Shown one piece after another: positions 1-7,550 of a stretch of 64,000 nucleotides of DNA; the first letter of the stretch is position 1, and each line of letters opens with the position of its first letter. The position numbers and the translations under genes were made by a program. The stretch covers positions 62,001 to 126,000 of the forward strand of contig JBMNHO010000001.1 in assembly GCA_050950425.1 (NCBI GenBank), in the 5' to 3' direction. Under the pieces are notes generated by a model. It was not told where the DNA came from and ran no database searches. It saw only the letters and a list, made by a program, of their open reading frames with translations. The DNA is from RGIG529 sp050950425 (GTDB lineage: Bacteria; Bacillota; Clostridia; Oscillospirales; Oscillospiraceae).

Positions 1-137
1 ATATAACCATAGATAGGAATGAACAGAAGTACACACCTGAAGTGCTTTTTGAAATGAAATACAAGCACGAGGAACGTATATTTCGCCTTACCAGTATCGG
101 CGCTAAATTACACAGCCATATGGTTTTTTATACCGCC
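1..137 (+). pseudogene. CBASS effector, 5' fragment (end of a probable HNH nuclease domain), cut by IS
   Basis: An open frame runs in from the left edge and is interrupted at 138 by the insertion sequence. About 45 codons are visible, including YTPEVLFEMKYKHEERI. A Y-x-P-E-x-L-x-x-M-K-x-x-H-E pattern is what I would expect at the C-terminal end of HNH domains in HNH-SAVED (Cap5-type) CBASS nucleases; this assignment rests on few residues. Removing the IS and one copy of its 3-bp target duplication joins ...VFYTA in frame to SISGTHLSV at 1362. This is therefore the front half of the gene continued at 1362-2120. The true start lies outside the window. A Cap4-type nuclease domain cannot be excluded. 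Confidence 0.6.
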
Positions 138-175
138 TGGATTGTCAACCCTAAATCGGACAGAAATTATAAGGT
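138..175 (+). repeat. Left terminal inverted repeat of the IS3 element
   Basis: 38 bp starting TGGATTGTC and ending ATAAGGT. It is the imperfect inverted counterpart of 1321-1358. The orfB stop codon (167) lies within it. Confidence 0.85.
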
Positions 176-991
176 GCAGGTTTTCTTAAATTCGGTCGGT
201 GACAGGTATCCCAGCGTACCGTGCAGGCGGATGTTGTTGAACCAGTGCACATAGTCCGCCAGTTCTCGCTGCAACTGCTCGAGCGTGTCAAAGCGCCGGG
301 AGTAAACGAACTCCGCCTTGATCATCTTGAACGTTGACTCCGCTACCGCGTTGTCGTAGGGGCACCCCTTCATGCTCAAGGAGCGGCTGATCTGGAAGCT
401 GTCGAGCAATTCGTCGATCAGGGCGTTGTCGAACTCGCTGCCCCTGTCGGTGTGGAACATCTGGATGGCGAAGAGGCTCCCTTTCACCGTTGAAAAGGCC
501 TTGTGTACCAGATCGGCGTTTTTGTGCGCACCCGCGCTGTATCCGATGATCTCACGGGCACCGAGGTCAAGAAGGATGCAGATATACGCCCATTTCGCGC
601 CAACCATGACATACGACAGATCGCTGACCACACAGGCCCCTGGCGCCTGATTGTTGAAATCCCGGTCAAGAAGGTTGGGGATATCCGCTTCATTGCTCTT
701 GACAGCATGGACGCGGTACTTCTTTCGGGTATAAGCAGACACAAGCCCGCGCTTTTTCATGATCCGCCCGATCTTGCGCCGGGAAATCGTCCAGCCTTTT
801 CGAAATAGTACACGCTTCAGTTTCCGCTGACCGTATACGCGGCGGTTCTCGTCATACGCAGTCTGAACCGCCTCTTCCAGAGCGCTTTCGTCTTCTCTAC
901 CGCGACATTCATAATAGTAAGTGCTTCGCGCAATGCCCAGACACCGGCACAGCGCTGATATTGAGTACTTGTGGGCATTGGCTCGTATCAC
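167..991 (-). CDS. IS3-family transposase OrfB (DDE integrase catalytic subunit)
   Basis: 274 residues with an N-terminal HTH_21-like segment (about 1-60, including STYYYE) and an rve integrase core. The catalytic acids are visible as VSDLSY (D), HTDRGSEF (D) and NAVAESTFK (E). It starts with GTG just after the orfA stop and lies in the -1 frame relative to orfA. This is the usual IS3 layout, in which a frameshift makes the OrfAB fusion. The local AAAG is a weak slip site, so independent or coupled initiation at GTG is also possible. The ORF is full length and looks functional. Confidence 0.93.
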   Translation of the reverse strand: MIRANAHKYSISALCRCLGIARSTYYYECRGREDESALEEAVQTAYDENRRVYGQRKLKRVLFRKGWTISRRKIGRIMKKRGLVSAYTRKKYRVHAVKSNEADIPNLLDRDFNNQAPGACVVSDLSYVMVGAKWAYICILLDLGAREIIGYSAGAHKNADLVHKAFSTVKGSLFAIQMFHTDRGSEFDNALIDELLDSFQISRSLSMKGCPYDNAVAESTFKMIKAEFVYSRRFDTLEQLQRELADYVHWFNNIRLHGTLGYLSPTEFKKTCTL

Positions 992-993
992 AA

Positions 994-1281
994 CTACTTT
1001 CGTGCGAATATCAGCGCCGCTTGCTTTAATACGTCGTTTTCCATCCGCAGCTGCTGATTCTCTTTCCTGAGCCGCAGAAGTTCATGCTCCTCCGGCGTCC
1101 GGTTGTCCACGTCGTGGCTGGAACCTGTTGCGTTGATCCGCTTCACCCATTTGTCAAAGGCTGATCCGGTCAAGTCGTACTCACGGACAATCTCGCTTCT
1201 GGGCTTGCCGTGATTGAACAGCTCCACCAGTTGCTTCTTCTGTTCTTCGCTGAAGGTCCTCCGCGCTCGTCTTTCTGCCAT
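994..1281 (-). CDS. IS3-family transposase OrfA (helix-turn-helix)
   Basis: 95 residues. An N-terminal HTH_Tnp_1-type region (RRTFSEEQKKQLVELF... SAFDKWVKRI) is followed by a leucine-rich coiled coil (HELLRLRKENQQLRMENDVLK) used for multimerisation and OrfAB assembly. It recognises the terminal repeats. It is preceded by an AAGGAGAAAA ribosome-binding site on the minus strand and followed immediately by orfB. Confidence 0.93.
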   Translation of the reverse strand: MAERRARRTFSEEQKKQLVELFNHGKPRSEIVREYDLTGSAFDKWVKRINATGSSHDVDNRTPEEHELLRLRKENQQLRMENDVLKQAALIFARK

Positions 1282-1320
1282 GGTTTTCTCCTTCCTTTTC
1301 CCCCTTGGAAGTATACCATG

Positions 1321-1358
1321 ACCTTATCTTTTCTGTACAGTTTAGTGTAGCCTATCCA
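1321..1358 (-). repeat. Right terminal inverted repeat of the IS3 element
   Basis: Read on the minus strand it starts TGGATAGGC and ends GATAAGGT, mirroring 138-175. It is followed on the plus strand by the GCC target duplication at 1359-1361. Confidence 0.85.
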
Positions 1359-1361
1359 GCC

Positions 1362-2120
1362 AGTATCTCAGGTACTCACTTATCAGTCAACGACAATGAT
1401 GCTCGAAATGCTCTGACTCTCATAGGGAGATATCCATCGGAAGATTCCCCGATTGATTTGGGACAAAGAGGTAATCTTATCGAGGACAATGAAGAGGACT
1501 TTTATATCAGCAACGCAAAAAATCTCTTAAGGGCTGTTAAGACAAGGATACTTGATGTTGTTTCAGAGGGCGAGAATATATCACTTTTTGCTTTAGCTCC
1601 ACAGCCACTCTTGATGCTAATCGGTAGATTACTCAACGATAAATATAATGTTGCAGTATTTCAATGTCATCGGCGTGATACTAATAAATGGAGCTGGGAC
1701 AAATCTATCAATCAAGTTGTTTTTCGATCGACGATGCCAGAAGAATCATCCTATACTACGAAAATCGCTCTTGTTTTTTCTTTGAGTAGTTATATTTCAC
1801 GGGAGAGAATTATTTCTGTATTAGGAGAAGATACAGCGATATATTCCGTTACAGTAGAATCGCCTTGCAGAACTTTTGTTACGAATCCAAATATAATGGA
1901 CGATTTTGTTTCTAAGGCAAGGGATGTAATGGAAGCAATAAAACAAAGGCATGGCAAGTACATAGACATACACCTATTCCCAGCAATGCCAGCCTCCTTA
2001 GCAATTCGCTTTGGGATGGACTATATGCCGAAAACCGATAACAAACTTCTTATCTACGACGAGCAAACAGAAAAAGGATTTGTTTATGCCCTGTCAATTG
2101 GAGGTAGCTATGACAATTGA
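1362..2120 (+). pseudogene. CBASS effector, 3' fragment: SAVED cyclic-oligonucleotide sensor domain
   Basis: About 252 codons from SISGTHLSV to the stop. It resembles the SAVED domain, which binds cyclic oligonucleotides and activates the attached nuclease. Supporting features are a DARNAL...GRYP segment, the hydrophobic ISLFALAPQPLLMLIG helix, WSWD, and a C-terminal LFPAMPASLAIRFG stretch. It is continuous in frame with fragment 1-137 once the IS is removed. An internal ATG could give a free SAVED polypeptide, but the nuclease domain is lost. Its stop overlaps the start of the CD-NTase gene by 11 bp, so the two were translationally coupled. Upstream genes of the operon may lie outside the window. 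Confidence 0.82.
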
Positions 2121-3555
2121 ACAGTTAAATGACCTTTATTTGAGAATTGCGGAGGAACTAGACATTTCCGACACACTCTTTGAAAAGGCTGTAACAAGTT
2201 ATACTGCACTGGGCGAGTACATAAATAACCATTGCGATTGCTCGGTTAGTGTGTATACGCAAGGCTCTTTTAGATTGGGTACGGTTATCCGTCCACTTAG
2301 TGATGAAGATGAGTATGACTTAGACCTTGTTTGCGAGGTCATGGATATTCCTTATATTACGCCCAAAGACCTTAAAAATATGATAGGTGATATCCTGCGC
2401 GACTCCAAACGGTATTCGACGATGCTAGAAGAAAAGAAACGCTGTTGGCGCATTGAGTATTCTGATGAGGCCCAGTTTCATATGGACATCACACCTGCCA
2501 TCCCCGATGTAAAAAAGGTGGATGCCATTCTAGTAACGAATAAAGATGATTTTGGTTCATATTCGTTTAATTTTAGTAATCCGAAAGGTTATTCTGACTG
2601 GTTTGAAAAACGAAAAGCTACTGCTGAGATGATTAGGAAAGCTGCGATTTATGAGGCCGCTGGGGTTGAGCCTGTCATTACGGAAAATAATAAGGTCAAG
2701 TTACCTTTACAGCGTGCCATCCAGATTCTAAAACGGCATCGGGACAAAATGTTTGAGTCTAATCCTGATGACAAACCTATATCTATAATCATAACTACGC
2801 TCGCAGCCAAGGCTTATAATGGCGAGGCTGGTGTATATGATGCTGTGAATAGAATTCTTGTAACTATGTCTACTTTTATTAAGGTCGAAGATGGCAAGTA
2901 CTATATACCGAACCCAAGTAATCCTCAGGAAAACTTTGCGGATAAATGGAATAGTGAGCCAACAAAAGCAACAGCATTCTTCGATTGGTTGGAAAAAGCA
3001 AAGAAAGACATAGTTGCTGTTCCTCCGACTATTATTGACGAATACACAGACCTTGAAGATTCACTCGGGGAAACAGTGATAGGCAGAGCGGTTTCGGAAA
3101 TAACCCCAAATACACATGATTCAAATCTTCCGGATACTGCATACAGTATTCCTAATATAAAAAATGCCCTTAGCGTACCACATAGGCAGAAGCCACCTTT
3201 TAAATTACCGAAACACCAGATTCTCGGTATCAAAGCTACCGTTACTTCAAATGGAAGTTCGTATCCTTACAAAAACAACGGCACACCAATACCCAAAAAT
3301 TGTGGGATTGACTTCAATCTCCTTGTATCACCTAAATTACTTAACGGTGGATACACCGTAAAATGGCAGGTAGTCAATACGGGTGATGAAGCACGAGGGG
3401 ATAATGGCTTGCGCGGAGGGTTTGAAACGCAAGTAAATTCCACTAAACGACACGAAGGAACTAAGTATCAAGGGACTCATTATGTACAAGCTTTCCTTTT
3501 AAAGCGTGGCAAGTGCATAGCAATGTCAAAAGAATTTATAGTAAATATTCAGTAA
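2110..3555 (+). CDS. CBASS CD-NTase (cGAS/DncV-like nucleotidyltransferase) with AGS-C-like domain
   Basis: 481 residues. The start is ATG at 2110 after GGAGGTAG, overlapping the end of the SAVED gene. Nucleotidyltransferase motif: G52-S53 (QGSFRLGT), D70 and D72 (EYDLDLV), and a third acid D126 (FHMDITPA). An OAS1-like helical part follows. The C-terminal ~100 residues (PPFKLP... VKWQVVNTGDEA... LRGGFE) look like the AGS-C sensor domain found on some SMODS nucleotidyltransferases. In CBASS such enzymes make a cyclic oligonucleotide after phage infection, which activates the SAVED effector. No Cap2/Cap3, HORMA or TRIP13 gene is visible, so this looks like type I. The catalytic residues are intact although the effector is broken. 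The nucleotide product cannot be predicted. Confidence 0.88.
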   Translation: MTIEQLNDLYLRIAEELDISDTLFEKAVTSYTALGEYINNHCDCSVSVYTQGSFRLGTVIRPLSDEDEYDLDLVCEVMDIPYITPKDLKNMIGDILRDSKRYSTMLEEKKRCWRIEYSDEAQFHMDITPAIPDVKKVDAILVTNKDDFGSYSFNFSNPKGYSDWFEKRKATAEMIRKAAIYEAAGVEPVITENNKVKLPLQRAIQILKRHRDKMFESNPDDKPISIIITTLAAKAYNGEAGVYDAVNRILVTMSTFIKVEDGKYYIPNPSNPQENFADKWNSEPTKATAFFDWLEKAKKDIVAVPPTIIDEYTDLEDSLGETVIGRAVSEITPNTHDSNLPDTAYSIPNIKNALSVPHRQKPPFKLPKHQILGIKATVTSNGSSYPYKNNGTPIPKNCGIDFNLLVSPKLLNGGYTVKWQVVNTGDEARGDNGLRGGFETQVNSTKRHEGTKYQGTHYVQAFLLKRGKCIAMSKEFIVNIQ

Positions 3556-3567
3556 GGAGAATACGGT

Positions 3568-4680
3568 ATGTTTTTGATTGATACACAAAACAAAAAAGCG
3601 ATTTCACTTGAAAAGAAGTCTTTCTCAGAGCTCAAATTGTCAGAACGCTATGACTTGCAAGAGTGGATTGCTGATAATCCAAGAATCCTCGGTGAAAACC
3701 TCTTGATAATCCAAAAGGAGTTTGATGGCTTCTCTGATACTAACGAACGACTCGATCTACTCGCCATGGATGAGAGTGGCAAACTTGTCATCATTGAAAA
3801 CAAGCTCGACGATTCGGGGAAAGACGTTGTTTGGCAAGCCTTAAAATACGCTTCATACTGCGCAACGATGACAAAAAGCGAGATTTCCGAGGTCTATCAG
3901 CGGTATCTCGTACAAGGTAACGCCCAAGATAAAATCTCTGAGTTTTATGACGGACAAGACTTCGAGAGCATACGCTTGAATCCCGTGGAAGGCGACCAGC
4001 GTATCATACTCGTTGCAGCGAACTTTAGAAAAGAAGTAACATCCACTGTGCTTTGGTTGCGCAACTACCACAGTGTTGATATTACCTGTATTAAAGTGAC
4101 GCCATATAAAGACGGTGAAAAGCTGTATCTTGACGTGGAGCAGATCATTCCGATCCAGGACATTGGTGACTATCAGATTCGTTTGACGGCAAAGAAGCAG
4201 GAAGAAACAATCTCATCAAAAGAGGAAGCCACACGCTATAAAACGCGGTATAGATTTTGGGGGAAAGCACTGCCCGTTTTGCGAGTCAAAACAGGCATTT
4301 ACAACAATGTATCACCCACAAAAGATAACTGGCTCACGGGGGCAAGCGGACATAGCGGAGTCGTGTTCAATCCAGTTATTCGGATGGATGGAGCGCGTGC
4401 AGAACTGTATATCGATACAGGCGATGAACAACGTAATATAAGCATATATGAAAAGCTGAAATCCAAAGAGAATGACATAATATCATCTTTCCCCGGAGAG
4501 CTTATCTGGCAAGACCTTCCCGGAAAAAGAGCGTGTAGGATTTGTGTTCAGTATCACGAATATGGCTTGAATAATGAAGAACATTGGGACGAAATTATTG
4601 ACTGGCTTGCAGACAATATTGCAGCATTGATGAAAGCCTTTAAGCCTTTGCTTGATGTTATTGTGAAAAGTGTTGGATAA
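3568..4680 (+). CDS. PD-(D/E)XK-type nuclease-like protein with DUF4268 C-terminus, third gene of the CBASS-like operon
   Basis: 370 residues. The start is ATG after AAGGAGA, 12 bp behind the CD-NTase. The N-terminal half resembles the NucS/DUF91-like restriction endonuclease fold: E60-R-L-D63, then E77-N-K79 (VIIENKLDD), then WQALKYA. Together these give a D...E-x-K plus Q/K motif. The C-terminal ~170 residues (RYRFWGKALP... LYIDTGDEQRN... HEYGLNNEEHWDEIIDWL) match my memory of DUF4268. Tight spacing implies co-transcription with the CD-NTase. It could be an accessory nuclease, a second effector, or a separate defence gene. Confidence 0.75.
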   Translation: MFLIDTQNKKAISLEKKSFSELKLSERYDLQEWIADNPRILGENLLIIQKEFDGFSDTNERLDLLAMDESGKLVIIENKLDDSGKDVVWQALKYASYCATMTKSEISEVYQRYLVQGNAQDKISEFYDGQDFESIRLNPVEGDQRIILVAANFRKEVTSTVLWLRNYHSVDITCIKVTPYKDGEKLYLDVEQIIPIQDIGDYQIRLTAKKQEETISSKEEATRYKTRYRFWGKALPVLRVKTGIYNNVSPTKDNWLTGASGHSGVVFNPVIRMDGARAELYIDTGDEQRNISIYEKLKSKENDIISSFPGELIWQDLPGKRACRICVQYHEYGLNNEEHWDEIIDWLADNIAALMKAFKPLLDVIVKSVG

Positions 4681-4742
4681 TAGCGGCAAATGCTACTCGC
4701 AGTGTGAAACCCTGCTCGTTGGCGATACATTACTCAACAGAA

Positions 4743-4789
4743 CGAAAAAATGCACACCCCCTCCTGCCGACGAGGTAAGGGTGTGCATT
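4743..4789 (-). terminator. Rho-independent terminator reading leftward
   Basis: An 11-bp stem (AATGCACACCC with GGGTGTGCATT) carries a smaller inner CCTC/GAGG stem. On the minus strand it is followed by TTTTTT; on the plus strand no T-run follows. No minus-strand gene is evident upstream of it before the tmRNA, so it may end ssrA read-through or a small RNA. Confidence 0.6.
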
Positions 4790-4849
4790 GTATCAAATCA
4801 ATGGGCGCAAAACAGGGGGAGCGGTGGGATTAAACATTAATATCGACTT

Positions 4850-5093
4850 GTTCCCGCGAACAGGTGAAATCTGCTGAACTGTTCCCTCGAACGGAACACC
4901 TCCATAAAACCCACTATTGACCTATTCCCTCGAACGGACTAAATGAAAAATACAGACCAGACATCGAGGTGAGCCTATCGTTCCATTTAGTGTCTGGAAG
5001 AACATCAATCCTGTCCACTCAACCTATCAGCTTTGACTTGTTCCCGCGAACGGGCAAGGGCTATAAAACGGCGTAGACTTATTTCCTTCGACG
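4850..5093. repeat. Five-copy interspersed motif GAC-TTG-TTCCC(G/T)CGAAC
   Basis: Copies occur at about 4850-4861, 4881-4892, 4924-4935, 5040-5051 and a degenerate one at 5081-5093. Each is preceded by a GAMYTR-like hexamer, as in GACTTG or GACCTA. The core GTTC-N4-GAAC is a short palindrome. Spacing is irregular (about 31 to 116 bp), which does not fit CRISPR. Confidence 0.6.
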
Positions 5094-5192
5094 TATATAT
5101 GTTAAACTACAGAATAGACATCAATCTGATGAGCTCGTTCCATCACGTATTAGGAAACAGGTCGAGCCTTTAAGGATGGTAAAATAATGTTT

Positions 5193-5278
5193 GGTGCACG
5201 ATGACACGATTCTTGAACTATGACACGAAAGGCAGGGTGCAGAAAAACCTCTGGTGCATCATGACACGGGATGGTGCA
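5193..5278 (+). repeat. Direct repeats TGGTGCA-N2-ATGACACG
   Basis: Full copies lie at about 5192-5208 and 5252-5268, 60 bp apart. Separated half-modules ATGACACG (about 5219-5228), GGGTGCA (about 5235-5241) and TGGTGCA (5272-5278) lie around them. Function is unknown; this could be a recombinase or replication-type binding array. Confidence 0.5.
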
Positions 5279-5331
5279 AAAAAAAGCGTAGAAAGCGCCT
5301 CTTAAAACGTTGCGGCTTTTGCTCTGAAATA

Positions 5332-5362
5332 CGAAAAAGCCCAGTATTACTGGACTTTTTCG
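5332..5362. terminator. Bidirectional terminator-like hairpin between the island and ssrA
   Basis: A nearly perfect inverted repeat, CGAAAAAGCCCAGTA with TACTGGACTTTTTCG, has A- and T-rich outer arms. It would terminate ssrA transcription leftward and island transcription rightward. Confidence 0.7.
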
Positions 5363-5397
5363 CTTCTCGTCATTGTATCAATAACGATGTTTAGATA

Positions 5398-5763
5398 TGG
5401 TGGAGGCGGCGGGAGTCGAACCCGCGTCCGAACATGCTTCAGTGAAAATCTCTCCGGGCGCAGACGGTTATTTCGGGCAGACGCCCATTTCCCGCAACAG
5501 AGGGCAAGCCGTCACGCCCTTCTGTCTTGGTAGCTTCATTTTACATGGCACGGGCAAAGCTTACCGCACACACGTTCACCACTCAGTCACGCCCAGCTCC
5601 CGGCTCGTGGTCCTTCCGGGGTGGACGGTCGCGCTAATTAAGCAGCGACAGCAAGTCTATTATTATTGTTCTTTCATTTATAAAAGGTGCCCGTTTTTAG
5701 AAGGCCAGGCGCCTTCGCCCGCTATTTTCACCCCCGCATACCCGTCGAAACCGGTACGCCCCC
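5398..5763 (-). ncRNA. ssrA: tmRNA (transfer-messenger RNA)
   Basis: Read on the minus strand, the 5' end is GGGGGCGTACCGGTTTCGACGG. The 3' end is the TΨC-like GGTTCGACTCCCGCC followed by GCCTCCACCA with CCA encoded. These two ends form the tRNA-like acceptor stem. The tag reading frame ends ...NNNNRLAVAA followed by TAA, a typical degradation tag. The RNA rescues stalled ribosomes together with SmpB, encoded 650 bp upstream on the same strand. Its 3' end faces the AT-rich defence island, and ssrA is a classical integration site. I could not assign the resume codon with confidence. Confidence 0.96.
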
Positions 5764-5842
5764 ATGAAAGCGCCCAATAATACAGACGCTAAATCGCTGG
5801 GGTGGGTGTTTGGAGTTTGCGCTATGATCTGAGAACGCTATA

Positions 5843-6364
5843 TTACAGCTTTTCCGGCGCAGGATAGTCTATGCCAAATGTCTCCACAGTGACAGTTTTT
5901 ATTTTCTGCGGCGTTTTTGGCTTGTCCATCCTATCGGCCGGCGTGGAAACGATCTGGTCGGCCACGTCCATTCCCTCTGTTACTTTGCCAAATCCGGCGT
6001 ATTGCCCGTCCAGATGGGGGGCCTTTTCCACCATGATGAAAAACTGGCTGCCGGCAGAATCAGGGTGCATCGCCCGTGCCATAGAAAGGACACCGCGATC
6101 GTGTATCAGGGAGTTGGCAACGCCGTTTTTCGCGAATTCCCCTTTGATGTGGTAGCCGGGGCCGCCCGTTCCCGTTCCTTCGGGGCATCCGCCCTGAATC
6201 ATAAAACCGGGGATGACACGATGGAAGGTTAAACCGTTATAGAATCCACTTTGGATCAGGCTGATAAAATTCTGTACAGAAACGGGGGCCACCTCTGGGT
6301 ATAATTCTGCTTTTATGACTCCGCCGTTTTCCGTTTCAAATGTAACAATTGGATTTTGTGCCAT
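5843..6364 (-). CDS. ppiB: Cyclophilin-type peptidyl-prolyl cis-trans isomerase
   Basis: 173 residues with the cyclophilin core: NFISLIQSGFYNGLTFHRVIPGFMIQGG near the start, then LSMARAMHPDSAGSQFFI (the A-x-S-Q-F-F catalytic/binding segment) and LDGQYAGFGKV. There is no signal peptide, so it is probably cytoplasmic and assists protein folding. The start ATG follows GAGGTG. It lies between ssrA and smpB on the same strand; whether it shares their transcript is not clear. Confidence 0.95.
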   Translation of the reverse strand: MAQNPIVTFETENGGVIKAELYPEVAPVSVQNFISLIQSGFYNGLTFHRVIPGFMIQGGCPEGTGTGGPGYHIKGEFAKNGVANSLIHDRGVLSMARAMHPDSAGSQFFIMVEKAPHLDGQYAGFGKVTEGMDVADQIVSTPADRMDKPKTPQKIKTVTVETFGIDYPAPEKL

Positions 6365-6416
6365 ATTCGTTTCACCTCTTCATTGATTTTCATTGATTCT
6401 TAGGTAAGCTTAAACA

Positions 6417-6878
6417 CTATCTGCCCGCTTTAACAGCCCGGTCAATTTCCCGTTTGGCATCCCGGGCGGCGGCGGCGTCTCGCTTGTCATACAGCTTTTT
6501 GCCTTTTGCAAGGCCGATCTGCACCTTTACTTTTGCATGTCTCAAATAAACCGAAAGGGGAATCACAGCGTATCCGTCTTGCTTGATTTTTTCGTGCAAA
6601 CGGGAAATTTCCCGTTTATGCATGAGAAGGCGGCGCTGACGAATGGGATCACGGTTAAAGATATTCCCTTTTTCATACGGGCTGACATGCATAGACAACA
6701 CAAACAGCTCTCCGTTTTTGACGATGCAAAAGGAATCCTTTAAATTCAATTTTCCCTGACGGATGGATTTCACTTCCGTTCCAAACAGCTCGATACCCGC
6801 TTCCATTTTATCTTCGATGAAATAATCGTGATACGCCTTGCTGTTTTTAGCCAGAATTTTAATGCCGCCCTGCTCCAT
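6417..6878 (-). CDS. smpB: SsrA-binding protein SmpB
   Basis: 153 residues from MEQGGIKILAKNSKAYHDYFI. The start is chosen because AGGAGGATTC sits just upstream; the longer open frame to 6986 has no ribosome-binding site. Family features are FGTEVKSIRQGKLNLKDSF, HVSPYEKGNIFN, RRLLMHKREISRL and the basic tail GLAKGKKLYDKRDAAAARDAKREIDRA. SmpB binds the tRNA-like domain of tmRNA and brings it to stalled ribosomes. Its neighbourhood with ssrA supports the call. Confidence 0.97.
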   Translation of the reverse strand: MEQGGIKILAKNSKAYHDYFIEDKMEAGIELFGTEVKSIRQGKLNLKDSFCIVKNGELFVLSMHVSPYEKGNIFNRDPIRQRRLLMHKREISRLHEKIKQDGYAVIPLSVYLRHAKVKVQIGLAKGKKLYDKRDAAAARDAKREIDRAVKAGR

Positions 6879-6952
6879 CGGAATCCTCCTTGGTTTTGCG
6901 CCTTTCACAGCCCCTGTACATGTTTGGACATGCTTGTTTTGCCGTGTTTGAC

Positions 6953-6981
6953 AGTATACCATACTTCCGCTCAAATTACAA
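6953..6981 (-). promoter_or_regulatory. Sigma-A-type promoter for smpB
   Basis: On the minus strand, TTGTAA (6976-6981), a 17-bp spacer and TATACT (6953-6958). It lies about 75 bp upstream of the smpB start. Confidence 0.6.
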
Positions 6982-6986
6982 ATCAT

Positions 6987-7550
6987 TCCGCAGATTTATT
7001 TTTCCTAAAAACCATAGATTTAGTAGGTGCAGACGCATTTATCCCCCCCTATAGAACAAAGGACAAATACAAGGGGGAAAAAGCTCCATGGAGACAGCGC
7101 GGCCGGAGGTTTCTGCCCAACCAAAACAGGAAGACCCGACAGCGCACGCGGCGTACATCCTGAACAAAGCATATCCGCAGCCGCTTGCCCTGTTCTTGGC
7201 AGACTTCAAAGGGGACGGGCCGCGCGCCGCGCATTTCACAAACCCGGCTCCGTCGGAAATGGCAAGAGGCACAGGGTTTTCTGTCTGCGTGCCGTTTCGC
7301 TCCGATTCCCCAGCTTCAGACACAAAAATCAAAATTTCCTATTGCCATGCGGGGGCTGATGCGATATGATAATAAAGATACTTCAATTTTCGTTTTTATC
7401 CCTATAATCTGTATATTCAGAACGGTTCCTTGAGACATTCTCGCTTTGTTCGCCATACCCTTTACCGCTGGATTTGCGCGGGGTTCTGGCGGGTCGGGAA
7501 TGCGTAAAATAAATGGATGAAACAAATTCGCTCCGCTTGGGGGTTTTTCT
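6987..7550. other. 564-bp gap without a confident gene
   Basis: This lies between the divergent smpB and dppD-like genes. A 93-codon ORF at 7088-7369 follows a GGGGGA stretch, but it has no recognisable motif and ends in a region open in several frames. I do not call it. No riboswitch or terminator is evident. The promoter of the peptide transporter operon should lie in the AT-rich part around 7360-7450. Confidence 0.4.

Larger units (their letters stand above)
138..1358 (-). mobile_element. IS3-family insertion sequence, 1221 bp, apparently complete
   Basis: The element begins TGGATTGTC at 138 and ends TATCCA at 1358. Its terminal inverted repeats of about 38 bp match at 29 positions by my hand count. 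It is flanked by the 3-bp direct repeat GCC (135-137 and 1359-1361), as expected for IS3-family transposition. It carries orfA and orfB on the minus strand, both full length with no internal stops and with the DDE residues in place. The insertion splits a CBASS effector gene. Clean ends and target duplication suggest a recent insertion. Confidence 0.92.
4681..5397. other. Non-coding tail of the defence island, with two short-repeat families and hairpins
   Basis: No credible ORF occurs here. The stretch holds a hairpin at 4749-4789, five spaced copies of a GTTCCCKCGAAC-like motif (4850-5093), a larger diverged repeat pair (about 4924-5036 versus 5081-5170), and GGTGCA/ATGACACG repeats (5193-5278). 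A bidirectional terminator-like hairpin lies at 5332-5362. Base use is AT-rich as in the island and unlike the chromosome to the right. Confidence 0.7.

Noticed and set aside
4850..5051. LexA/SOS boxes
   Set aside because: The Firmicutes box is GAAC-N4-GTTC; here the half-sites are inverted (GTTC-N4-GAAC).
4850..5093. CRISPR-like array
   Set aside because: Repeats are only 12-20 bp, degenerate and irregularly spaced, and no cas genes are present.
5397..5780. 127-residue plus-strand ORF
   Set aside because: It is the antisense of the tmRNA gene; the RNA evidence is far stronger.
7088..7369. 93-residue ORF before the peptide operon
   Set aside because: A GGGGGA precedes it, but the translation has no recognisable pattern and other frames are equally open, so it is only mentioned within the gap entry.
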